Positions 22,665 to 32,991 of a stretch of DNA of 64,000 nt are shown one piece after another. The notes under the pieces were generated by a model. That model had not been told where the DNA came from and searched no databases. It was given only the letters and a program-made list of their open reading frames with translations. Source of the DNA: Siphonodentalium dalli (lineage: Eukaryota; Mollusca; Scaphopoda; Gadilida; Siphonodentaliidae); the NCBI GenBank assembly GCA_032622095.1, contig CP136062.1, positions 142,988,351 to 143,052,350 on the forward strand, read 5' to 3'. How positions within the stretch are numbered: position 1 is the stretch's first letter; each line of letters starts with the position of its first letter. The position numbers and the translations under genes are program-made.

Positions 22665-22990
22665 CTAACTTAATTTGGATTCCGACGAAACGTTCGTAAT
22701 CTAGACTAACTGAAGTGCACAGTTTTTGAAGATTCCGACGAATGAATAGAGCTACGCCATCACGCGTGAATGAACCGCCGTTGCCAGTGCGGATATTTCT
22801 ACCAGGTTTTGAAACTGGATAATATTCACTGCAAAACGAGTTAAGGAACGGCAACTCAGACTCGCTTAACCAATGTTCACAGATGCCAATAATGTCGATT
22901 TTTTTCCGAAATTAGAATGTCATGAAGATACTCACAATTCGCAGTTACGCCACTTGCGTTCCATGTAAGTATGTTGAGCGTCTTCTCCAT
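21495..22990 (-). pseudogene. LINE ORF2 start and APE-type endonuclease, 5' copy
   Basis: ORF2 can start at the ATG at 22990-22988, two bases after the ORF1 stop. The first residues (NILTWNASGV) match the N-terminal strand of APE-type LINE endonucleases, and IIGICEHWL follows after a frameshift in an A7 run near 22900. The frame 22854-22606 carries SFTRDGVALFIRRN. After a frameshift in a TATATA run near 22630, the frame 22625-21495 carries VIIMGDFNVHLGD, LDHIIVP and SCHVPVTLSL. With at least three frameshifts it is inactive. Confidence 0.8.
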
Positions 22991-22992
22991 GA

Positions 22993-23889
22993 TTACGGGC
23001 CGGTATTTTGTCCTTTTGGCGGCTCACGTCTCCACGGCCTACATGATACACCTTTGGGAAGAATGCCGACAGACTGGAGGGTTGCTACGTCCGTGGTGTG
23101 AACTATAATTCTAGCTGACAAGGTTCCTTGAAGTGAGCTTGAGAATAACTTGACAAATGTAGGAAATACACCTCTGTTGCTGAGGAAATCACGTATACTG
23201 TTCTCCGAAGATTTCATTGAGATTTTACCGAGGAAGAATGTCCGAGTTCGCTTACTGGTATGCACAACACCCTCGAATTTGTCACTACACTCATCACGAG
23301 TCGGGATGTGTTCAGGAAGATCGCCAATTCCGAATGATTCATCCTTGATGGTGTCGGGTGTTGCATGGATGACAATGTGATCTTGTTGGCTGTAATCGGT
23401 CCCGAGTTGTGGCAAGATGATATCTTTGGATCGATTTATGTTTGAATTCCTATGCTGGATATCGCCAACGTTTGCGTCGTGCACCGAAATTTCTTGAAGC
23501 TTCGCGTTTTCACTGTCTGATGTATGTACAGAGGAAGCTGAGTTTGCCTTTAATGTTGTTGAAATGAACTCGTCAAGTGTAACAATGTGATCACTGACTG
23601 CTTTCGAAGACCATGAACCGGTAGATGTAGGGTTGTGCGAATTCGGTGTTGATGACGCCATGACTAGTTTCTCTTCTATATTTGGAAGAGATGCATCAAG
23701 TGAAGGAACATCCATATTCTGTGGCGACACTTCAAGAGAATTCCGAGATTGATCAGGTCCTGCATAAAGCCACGAGTTACGAATATTTGACCCTGTCGTG
23801 GACGTCACCTTAGAGTCAACGTGCTGGCACAATTCCTGGTATCTTCCCATATAGTTATTTATATCTTGTCGATGTCGGTTTGGTTGCAT
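22993..23889 (-). CDS. LINE ORF1 protein
   Basis: A 298-residue open frame immediately upstream of ORF2, in the position of a LINE ORF1, the RNA-binding partner of the retrotransposition complex. The N-terminal two thirds are Ser/Thr/Asn-rich with no recognised domain. The C-terminal part (RTRTFFLGKIS, then IRDFLSNRGVFPTFVKLF, ending in RPWRREPP) has the length and pattern of an RRM-like fold seen in ORF1 of some invertebrate LINEs. The start is the first ATG in this frame and may lie further upstream. It is intact although ORF2 is broken. Confidence 0.65.
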   Translation of the reverse strand: MQPNRHRQDINNYMGRYQELCQHVDSKVTSTTGSNIRNSWLYAGPDQSRNSLEVSPQNMDVPSLDASLPNIEEKLVMASSTPNSHNPTSTGSWSSKAVSDHIVTLDEFISTTLKANSASSVHTSDSENAKLQEISVHDANVGDIQHRNSNINRSKDIILPQLGTDYSQQDHIVIHATPDTIKDESFGIGDLPEHIPTRDECSDKFEGVVHTSKRTRTFFLGKISMKSSENSIRDFLSNRGVFPTFVKLFSSSLQGTLSARIIVHTTDVATLQSVGILPKGVSCRPWRREPPKGQNTGP

Positions 23890-24561
23890 ATGGGTCGCAG
23901 ATGTGGTGCTGCGTACGGTAGTCTATGGCGACTCTGAGTAGTGTGCACATAATATAGCTATTTTTCCCGAGTTTGAGGTTTCTTTGGAGGAAGTTGAGTG
24001 TGTAAGATGCCTTTTTCGTGACGTTATCTGTGTGTTTTATCTATCTATCTATCTATAAATCTCCTAACCTTCATGGGGTTTTCTCAGTTGCATGTTAGGT
24101 GCCATCATTACTCCAAGACATGATTGTTCAGTGTTCAGACACTTCCTTTAATAAATTATTATTTAGTGAATAGCAGAAGGTCGTCGATCCGTTGATTGAC
24201 ATGGTGCGTCACTTTTTGTGTTGAATGACATTCCCCAGAGGTTTGCTCAATTATCGAGTGAACTTCTGCTGGTCTTCTTTCCGGGTAGCACTTTTTGCAG
24301 TATGTAAGTTAATTTAAGTTAACCTCCATATATATGGGGATCTATTATGCCGTAGAGAATACTCTGCTTTAACTGTCAGCAGTAGCTCATGGGTCCTCTG
24401 TGAGGAAACTATTCCCATAAATTGTGCACACACCAAACCAGTAAGTTACTTAAACCGTGTTCCCGGGTGAGGATGATCTTCATAACTTGAAACCGTTCTT
24501 GCCGACAGTACTTTACTTTATAAAGTTCATAGTAAAAGACGTTGGATGCAGGTCTAGATAT
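23890..24561. other. LINE 5' flank and non-coding DNA
   Basis: Probable 5' UTR of the LINE, then a short TCTA microsatellite at about 24039-24056 that could mark its outer limit. No gene is supported in the rest. Confidence 0.45.
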
Positions 24562-24711
24562 ACACAAAACGACACGGTGTGTAAATGGTTTGTCGATACG
24601 GCACGAGTGCTGTTGTAGAAGGATAGAACGCTTGCGCCTCGAGTTATATCCTTTCGTGACAGCACGAGTGCCGTATCGACAAACCCATTTACACATGGTG
24701 TCGTTCTGTGT
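24562..24711. repeat. foldback element, 150 bp
   Basis: The arm ACGACACGGTGTGTAAATGG continuing to CGATACGGCACGAGTGCTGT is repeated inverted at 24662-24711. The central spacer is about 35 bp. No coding content. Confidence 0.8.
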
Positions 24712-24930
24712 TTATTACACGCTTCGCGTCCTAGAATCCGTGCATTAAAAATACAGGATTAGAAGGTTTAATTAGGCTCGGTTCTACAGGGCGTATTTGT
24801 CATGTGTGATATGATTCTTTTATTTAAATATGTCCAGTTTCATGGTTGAGGCGAACGTCATGTACGTCATTTTACGTCAACGAGATGCGTATGGAACGTA
24901 CTTCTACTGTACTTCTAGCAACAAGCGTGT

Positions 24931-25090
24931 AATAAATAGAGGATATCCACACTTTTTCAGTGGATATGGGTTATATTTCATGAGTGATGACAAAACATTG
25001 AATTTCCACGAGTGGAAATTCAAATGTTTTGTCATCACGAATGAGATTTAACCCATATCCACTGAAAAAGTGTGGATATTCTGTTTATTA
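24931..25090. repeat. near-perfect palindrome, 160 bp
   Basis: AATAAATAGAGGATATCCAC at the left is mirrored by GTGGATATTCTGTTTATTA at the right. Pairing runs through TTTTGTCATCA to a centre at TTTCCACGAGTGGAAA near 25012. The outer TTATTA motif also occurs beside the previous foldback (24713, TTATTACACGCTT), suggesting related families. Confidence 0.85.
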
Positions 25091-25220
25091 TATACTTTAG
25101 TTACTTGCCTATGGCCCCCAATGAATGTCAATACATCATAAATTTCAAGCTGACACATTACGCCCAAAAAAATAGTCCCATGCATATTTAAAACACTCAA
25201 AAAGTATAGATTTTGCACAT

Positions 25221-25366
25221 GACGGCACCATGTTTTCAGGCCTGATCATCTCAGTGTGCAGTAATGCCCTAAATAATCACTCCTTAACCACAGCAGAATT
25301 ATGGGTCGATTATTTATGGCATTACTGTACACTGAGATGATCAGGCCTGAAAATATGGAGCCGGTC
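25221..25366. repeat. foldback element, 146 bp
   Basis: GACGGCACCATGTTTTCAGG and CCTGATCATCTCAGTGTGCA are matched in reverse complement at 25320-25366. The inner part GCAGTAATGCCCTAAATAAT is shared with the palindrome at 45691-45907 in the PCED1 intron, so the two belong to related families. Confidence 0.8.
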
Positions 25367-25978
25367 ATTCAGGCGCAATAATACCAGTGAGATATCGATA
25401 TCTCACTAGTGGAATATCACTTATATCTCACTGCTAAAACCTTATAATTCATGGGCAAGTATATAATAAAACGTTATATCTGCAGGAGATTGTTTTCATG
25501 TCAATAATTTCTTGCTCAGACCAGCATGAACGAAAGGCTTATGTGACAATTTGAGTGTCTAGCTCTCTGTAAAAGAACACGTCTTGTCCATATAACCGAT
25601 ATATCGGTCCATAATGCCTTAACTATGTACTCCCAAAATACGATTGATATTCGTTCAATATACATATTAATATAACATAGTGATTAGTAGATTAGTAAAA
25701 ATGTCTATAGATACATGTGCTGTATTCACTTTTCTATGATGATAAAGCATATCCACATACGCGATTACCACGAAAACCAAAATTAACTAATGCTGAGTGA
25801 AACCAACATACTGGACTATTCCACATAGGGGATCACATACGCGACGTACCGTACTGCAAAACGTGCAACCGTTCTTTCCCAGAGTAAATAAAGGTGGTCG
25901 TTGAATGATCAGATCGGATTTCCCTGTACATAAGACAGTCGACGGTGATTAACCTTACTTTAGAGCTGATAATGAGTA
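25367..25978. other. non-coding interval
   Basis: AT-rich sequence with a small GATATCGATATC palindrome near 25390. No gene or longer repeat recognised. Confidence 0.5.
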
Positions 25979-27329
25979 AACCGGAGTAACTTTGAACACG
26001 GGGGTAATTTTGAACGTTTTTATCAAATAAAGTTTTCAATATGTTCCGGTAATGAAAAATATTGAAAGTAAATAACATGTCCATTTGTTATGATTTTATC
26101 TTTTTGTTCTGCCTTGAAATGTTTCATTTCTCATATTTTTATTTCTCATTGTGTATTATATGGCCAAAATATTTTCTTTTTGCCTGTTTTTGCGGGAAAT
26201 TTTTTGATACCTTTTTGAAAAATGTTATATCCTGGAAACTGGGCAGTTGATAATTAATGGATTCTGTCACTATCCATTCACACAATGATCTTAACAATAG
26301 CGTTCCCACTGTCACTAAATGTCGCTTTTTACGACATATTAACTTGTTTATAAGATATTTGGAATTTATTTTTAATGGTGTAGTCTTTAATAGTTGGGGG
26401 TAACTTCGAACGCTGACTGCGGTTTCTCCTCATTCTAAATATTTTGACTGCTTTTGTGAGGCATGGTGGTGTTTTCATGTTTACATCATCTCATTCTGGT
26501 CACAAATCTAATATATATTGAATAAAAAATGCTGTGGACAGATTTAAACCCGGTGTATGTGCGCTGATGCAACGGTCAATAAGTCTGAAATCTGGCTGTG
26601 AGTCCTGTCTGTCACCTAAATTCGTAATTATAAACCTGGCTATTCGTAATAATTTAGGTTTCCTAACAAATCATTAAAAGATGTTTATTTGTTGTCAGAT
26701 TTAATGATCTTGAATTATGTTCGCAATGTTTTCAGATGAATATATGCATTGCACTGAGAGTACGTATCCACAACGTTGTGTTTTTTTCTAAATTAGATTG
26801 TTCATAATTGTCAGGCATTGACAGTGATTGTGCCATTATTGGAAACCTTGCTATTTTAGCTCAAAAATGTATACTCATTGTGGGGACGCCGTTCATATAC
26901 AGTAAGAACCATAAGTTCAACAGCATGATAAATCAGTTGAAACATCTCGAGTATATGTGTCACAAGTACAACGAGGACAGCTTCCAATTAAACAGCTTAT
27001 AACCCCTCAGTGGAAGGAGGTTTTTGCAACGAGGGACCATATATTATGTGTTTAAAGAAAAATATGAAGAAAAAAATTACAAAATGTTCGTGATTCTTGT
27101 ATGCACGAAGCAATGTGCGATTCTTACCTATGGTGTGGGTAATTGGTCACATAGAGTGCAAACAATACATATGCATAAAATACCACATAGTTATATGTTT
27201 ATGATTTTGTGCAAGCTGTTTAAGCAATGTCATCACATTGAGAAATGAGGAATACTCTTGTAACATGTTGAAAATGATGCTTTCATATGACACATTCGCG
27301 AAAACAAACAGAGTGTTCAAAGTTACCCC
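25979..27329. mobile_element. TIR element of the GGGGTAACTTTGAAC type, left member
   Basis: Left terminus AACCGGAGTAACTTTGAACA preceded by TA. The right terminus is GTGTTCAAAGTTACCCC at 27313-27329. A further degenerate copy (GGGGGTAACTTCGAACG) lies near 26396. No transposase is recognised; the 60-70 codon frames inside lack domains. This motif has the same layout as the GGGGCATGTTGGAAC family at 2716-3795. Confidence 0.6.
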
Positions 27330-27335
27330 AAACGT

Positions 27336-29858
27336 CGGGGTAACTTTGAACACCTGCAGTCAGATGCTCGTAGCCCGTTTATATATAACCATGGGTATAT
27401 GCGAAAAATACACAACGAAAACACACTCCACAGTTTGGATCGATAAGTCTTGCCCTGTGTATTTTGATGTTGAATTTTTTGACAATCGGTCTTCCGTATC
27501 ATTTCTACAACACAATTATCGTCTTACTTGCAGCACGACTTTAACGTGTGATCGTCACGGAAGCGTTTCTTTCAGAGTATGGTTAATACATTGCCGCCGG
27601 TGAAGTGTATTCTCGGATAAGAAACAAATAGGTCTATGCCGAGGGAATAAACTAAATTTGCGAGAGGCACCCCTGGTTGAGTGTGGGATATTTGGCACTC
27701 GATACTTGGTTTGAGGGTTTTCGTTGGGTTTTTCTATTTCAAAATATATTTATCAGCCCTAACACACCTCTATCAGATGGAAGAAGCTGACTTACTGATA
27801 TTCTCCACCTTGGAATTTCCAACCGCACCCCACCCCATTGAACCACACTAAACTCATAAGTTTGCGTAAATCAATTTGCACCCCCCCCCCCTTTGATTTT
27901 TCCCAAATGTTCCCTCACAGACTACCAGATGGTAGACTATTCCAAATGAACCAGTAATATTGGAGCCACTTGTCGTGCGGGGGGGGGGGGGAGATGGTTC
28001 GGCCCAGTATGAGATTAAAACATCTTAACATCTAGTGGTATAACACCACACAAATTTACACCCCGATCTATTTTTTTCTTAAATTAATTAGCGAGTAACT
28101 ACTGTCAAGGACACAGAACACACGGGTCGGTCGATGGTTAGGCCCCGCGATGTGAGAACATATTTGAAATATGAACATGAACATTTGACATTCCTATAGC
28201 ATAGACCGGCCTCAAGTTTTCCAATTCTGGGAAATTATTAACCTGACACTCACCCATATGTTTCAAAATTGCCAACTGATGGCCATTTGAGTCCATAATT
28301 TTGCAAATGAAAGGGAAATATGCAAATGTTGGTCTAAAAACAACAAATTCGTCACTAAGAAAGTGTTGGAAAATCAAACTACGAGAACAACTTCACACTA
28401 ATTTTGGTGTGAATTTTCCAATTAATTTTGCTCGGGGTATTAGGTATGGCTACAATTGGGGGTAAGACCCCTGCATAACCACCCCTGTCGATAAGTCCCT
28501 ACTTGACACCCCATGCTAAATAATCGATACTAAGTTATGTTGGGTGGCACCGGGGGTCAGGGGCTACATCCCAGCCCTGTCGGGGAGTCATAACCATCCC
28601 CGTCGGTGAGTTATGTAATGGTCAACCCGGCAGCTAAAGCCCCCCCCCCTGTCGGGGATATCCTGGTGCCACCCCTGTTTGAAATCATAAAAAACTTTTA
28701 AAGAAAAAGACCACATATTGAGCAGAAATCAAGGGGAAATGAGCTCTCGTAACCACAAAAGTGCACTAAAGACATCCCAATAAATCCAAATTAGATGCAA
28801 CCGCATGTTGTATATATATGGTATTGTTCTGTTTGCCTCTCTATATCCAGGGACGTGGCTATATGGTTTTCGTTAGGGGGTGTCCACCATGGGAAATTCC
28901 AACTGCACCCCCTTGAATCAGAATCACCCCAAACACAAATTCCATTTGCAGCACCCCCTTGTACATCAGTGCTCTCGCCTAATATCCTATATATATATTT
29001 TTTTAAACATGGTTCTATATTCCAGGTTTGAAAATTCAGATAGTTTACCCTGAACAATTGCATAAATCATAACATCTAATGGTCTAACTCCAGACAAATG
29101 CCCACGGCTACGGGCAAGAGGCGGGGACACACTGGGTTGACCATGGTTCTTCGGCCCGGTGTGAGAAATATTTTAAAACTATAAAAGAAAATATTAAATC
29201 CTAGCATGCATCTAGACTGGCCTCAACTGAACCTTTCCTGGTGTTGGAAATTTCCAACTGTTGAACATTTTGACCAAAGTTGGGGGGGGGGGGGTGAGAC
29301 ATCCCAACCTCCCCCTGTCGCCACGTCTCTGTCTATATCATATAAATACTTTTTCTAAAAACCCTTAAACCAACTCGACGTGCGATTTCCCTGCGCTCCT
29401 GTTGCGCAAATTCTAGTATAAAAAGTGCGTCTATTTCAGACAAAGTTCAAACAGTAAATGTGACCAGACAAGACATAGAAACCGCTAATCTCATATTACC
29501 AATCTGACAACACCAGTCGAACATGATTACCTTTCAAAGCAATAACACCGGGCACCATGTTACGGACAACCACAGGCATGCACACCATGGATAAATACAC
29601 GGTGAAAAGAACGGCGTTTTTTTGGTACGGTTATATCTGGCATATACCCATGGTTATATATAAACAGGCTACGAGCATCTGACTGCAGTTTTTTAAATAT
29701 CCCTGTGTCATCAATGTGTATACACATTAAAAAAAGACCTTTGTTTTGAGAGAACTACTTCTTCCCATGTTTTTGGAAGCATTCAGATCTTACATAATAT
29801 TAGCTTTTTTTAAAATATCGACAGAGAAACACAAAAAGTGTTCAAAGTTACCCCGGTT
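27336..29858. mobile_element. TIR element of the GGGGTAACTTTGAAC type, right member
   Basis: Starts CGGGGTAACTTTGAACAC at 27336 and ends GTGTTCAAAGTTACCCCGG at 29856 followed by TT and TA. A second inverted pair inside, 27353-27405 against 29632-29686 (CTGCAGTCAGATGCTCGTAG and its complement), shows that longer arms were interrupted by about 145 bp on the right. The interior holds poly-C and poly-G runs near 27880, 27980, 28640 and 29280 and no recognisable gene. Confidence 0.55.
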
Positions 29859-29940
29859 TACGGTACCTTTGTTCTCCTTTGCATGCAAAGAGCTCCTGTA
29901 TTACTTATGTGAGCAATTGTATAAACAACTAGAATGATAT
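29859..29940. other. short spacer
   Basis: A few tens of bases between the TIR element and the dispersed repeat; nothing recognised. Confidence 0.4.
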
Positions 29941-31090
29941 AGAATGCACTCAGAGAGATGCCAACGTGCGCAAAAATGTAATAAAAAATAATTAAAAAAA
30001 TAATTTCACTGTATTTTACTTAATTTATTTAATTTAATTTAATGTTAGCAAAAAAAGACAATTACCATTTCTCATTTCATCACAGATAAAAGGCAAAATA
30101 CTATATTAATCATTTAAGTAATTAAAACCAATTCCATGTTGCCGAAAGGATGAGATTTTAAAGGCACGTGAGGCCTTAGTTGTCGAAAATATTCATATTT
30201 GTTCCAATCACCGTAAACAGAAAAAACAGTAAAACGCATACAGTTTCGTTAATATATACCATGACCATCGCGTAAACAGCATGTTATCATAAAGACCTAC
30301 TATATTTTACCTAAGCAAGAGCCTGGTTGTGTTACAGAAGACAGCACAATGCTACTGGCTAATCACACACAAATGGCATAAACGCTCTTTATTAGTTCCA
30401 TATCAGGAATTCACACACAAAGAACGCTCTTTATGTTTACCATCATAATATAAACAAACACCAGAAAAGTAACTTGTTATGCTTTTGTTTACATAACAAT
30501 GGTCAACCATATGACAATAACATACTGTTTGTGCGATATTTCTTATTTGTATACGGACAAAGTCTGTCTACATTTTGATGTTCTTTCTGTTTGTGGCGGT
30601 TTTTGACGGTTGGAAATATTTTCACAGGATACCCACCGCCAAGGTCAACGTACCTTTAATATCGATTACATTTTTTTCAGCGGCATATTTTCATTTTCAT
30701 TTTCCGATAGTCAAAGTTGACCAAAGGAGCAATTATAAGAAATAATTAATACCATTTGTGTAAATATTGATAGCAGCCAATATGCAACAATAAATATCAA
30801 TACTTAATCAATAATTAATCAATAACGATCATTTTATGTAATAATAAACTCTTCAAACGGTGTTTGTGTCAACAAATGCGTTTTGTTTTGTGTTACGTCA
30901 TTCGTCGTATTTGACCCGGAACTCGGCTGAAGGTTAGGCTATTCAGCCTATTGCGTCGAATTACGAAATCGCGTTTTGAATGTCTCTCTTTTCCCGCACG
31001 ATAAAAAGAGGTCTTCGCACGAACCAAAAATTATAAAACTTCCCAATTATAAGTAAAAATACACAAATGAAGGAGTCTATGTAGGTCCCG
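29941..31090. repeat. dispersed repeat, copy 1 (interrupted)
   Basis: Matches 57509-58162 closely (few differences by eye) from AGAATGCACTCAGAGAGATG to GGAGTCTATGTAGGTCCCG, except for an extra 498 bp at 30158-30655. No coding content is recognised in either copy. Without its insertion the unit is about 652 bp. Confidence 0.9.
30162..30655. mobile_element. TTAA-flanked MITE, 494 bp
   Basis: Flanked by TTAA at 30158-30161 and 30656-30659. The second copy of the host repeat has a single TTAA at 57726-57729, so both insertion and 4-bp target duplication are seen directly. Ends are AGGCACGTGAGGCC and, inverted, AGGTACGTTGACC. Inside lie GAATATTCATATTTG-like and ATACCCACCGCC blocks shared with the elements at 42367 and 51997. 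TTAA duplication is typical of piggyBac-class transposons. Confidence 0.85.
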
Positions 31091-31693
31091 TCGGTTCGTC
31101 AATCTGTCGTCCATATTTTATTGTGCCATGCAACTTCAATGGGAGCCAAGATCATCATTTTTATTAAATAAAAATAATAATGTGGCCAGATATCGACTTC
31201 CGAGAGAGGTTAGAGCATTTGCCCCTAATGTTTGTGTCAGACAGTGTGCTATACTTAGCACACTCACATTGGGAATTTGGATGGTACGAAATTTACCGAG
31301 TACGTACAGTAACTGTTCCCGTTTTCATATGCATGAAATCCCAATCCACATCCAATTTCCAACAACACAGTAACATTTAGCGTTATCCGGCAGCTGTCCA
31401 TAATCTGGAAAAAAAACCAAGTTTTTTGTTCATTTCCATGATATTCTTCAGCAATGAATAAAATAATGGACATAGAGTCACATCATCTTTGAAAGACCTC
31501 ACCGCGCTCCAGCTTTTCAGGTCTCTTTTTCTCCTGAATTTATCGGTGCGCAATGCCATTGACCATATAAAATGTTCATGTTGGAATCACTTTCCGAAAT
31601 TCCGTTTCAACTTTCAGTTTTGAAATTTGACCAGTTGACAAGAATATTTCGTCAATTATGTTGTAATTATTCCGGTAATATGTGGTTATCGAC
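31091..31693. other. non-coding interval
   Basis: AT-rich sequence with no supported gene; open frames of 60-89 codons overlap each other and have no domain. Confidence 0.5.
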
Positions 31694-32768
31694 TAGAGAT
31701 TGGCGGTACTCGGTATTCACCGTGCGGTATCGGTATCAGCGTAATACCGATTTACCGTACCGAATCAAAAATAAAAATACTGAATTTTCGGTATTGAAAT
31801 TATCCATGTGTTGCCAACTTGTGTGTCTTCGTATTTTGTAAAGTTTCTCACTAAACAGTTTTGATTCGGTACTTTAATTATACACATCCATCAGACCATC
31901 ACAAAGTCAGAACCCGACTGGTAAAAAGCATCCACTTGATAAGAACTCAGCCGACTGTGACCTGTTATCAGTTTGACAGGCCTTGTAAGCGAGCAAAAGG
32001 AATACACACTCAGATGGCTGACCTATAGTTACGGGCCTAGCAATCAATGCAGTTGAATAGATATAAGCTACAAATTGTGTATCAAAGAAGCTGTGCTGTA
32101 ACGTATTGCTACATCATGATTGTAACGTCAATGCCACACTGACTGTCACTATGTAATACTCAGGCGGTGGCAGTCCGTATAGCACGTGGCTTTGTCGACT
32201 TCAAAGACACCGACAATGCAAGCGGCATAAACAGAAATAAGGTCCGAATTCATTTATACAGTGAATCAGAATCTACTTTCACTTTCTAAAAATAGAACAG
32301 ATCCATCAATTGATTAAATTCTAAGATTTATTTCGCGTTGCGACTATTGATAGGGATTTGTGAATTGTGATCACTAATTACTACTCACAATTATATTCAA
32401 TCGCGAAAATGTGACGAAATTGACACGTACATGTATAGATATTGTATCCATGCAATGGTGTAATCTCTTATTCTTTTCAAAAGCGGTGCGACGGCGTGCG
32501 TGTAAATCATCAAAGAGATGTGTGAGTAATTGTGTTGGTCATTGTGTTGCCTCATTTAGCTGTTGTCACGAATGTATTAAATCCGTGGGCATATATACAT
32601 ACACGTACGTACATTGTTAATTTAAAAACTTGAATTACCGCAATTTACCGGGAATCTCTGCTCTGGTTTTGTAATTTAATAGCAATACCGATTACCGTAC
32701 CGATACCGCGGTAAATCGACGAAAATTTACCGATACCGAGCTTGAAATTTCAATACCGCCCATCTCTA
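31694..32768. mobile_element. hAT-type MITE 1 (TAGAGATnGGCGGTA ends)
   Basis: Left end TAGAGATTGGCGGTACTCGG; right end inverted TAGAGATGGGCGGTATTGAA. Flanks TTATCGAC (31686-31693) and TTATCAAC (32769-32776) match at 7 of 8 bases, fitting the 8-bp target duplication of hAT elements. Subterminal regions consist of repeated CGGTA/TACCG words. No transposase is visible. Confidence 0.8.
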
Positions 32769-32991
32769 TTATCAACTTCACAAAGTTAATAAATTTTGCT
32801 GGCTTTTTTCAACTTCAAGAGGATGATCATTCGGGCAAAGAAAACTAAAATTGAAAAGTGTAAACAACCTCAAATTGATCACTTCTTTGATGTTGTTTGC
32901 ACATGCTAAATATGTTGTCAGCTGAAAGGGCAAGACGGGATTTAATTGTTCCAGCAAAAATTACCATTGCAAATAACTGCTTGTAATCAAT
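32769..32991. other. spacer between two hAT-type elements
   Basis: About 220 bp with no recognised feature. Confidence 0.4.

Larger units (their letters stand above)
16620..24020 (-). mobile_element. broken LINE with ORF1, APE-type endonuclease and RT, internally duplicated
   Basis: One non-LTR retrotransposon on the minus strand runs 5' to 3' from about 24020 to 16620. Order: ORF1 (23889-22993), ORF2 start (22990), endonuclease, RT, and the ORF2 stop at 16693. A segment spanning part of the endonuclease through most of RT is present twice in tandem (22664-19857 and 19855-17047). Several frameshifts are shared by both copies. The exact outer ends are uncertain; no target duplication was identified. 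Confidence 0.8.

Noticed and set aside
27880-29300. Poly-C and poly-G runs that could be G-quadruplex signals
   Set aside because: Single long homopolymers without the spaced G-tract pattern. They also occur at other places (2136, 54266, 61491), so they were noted only as sequence features.
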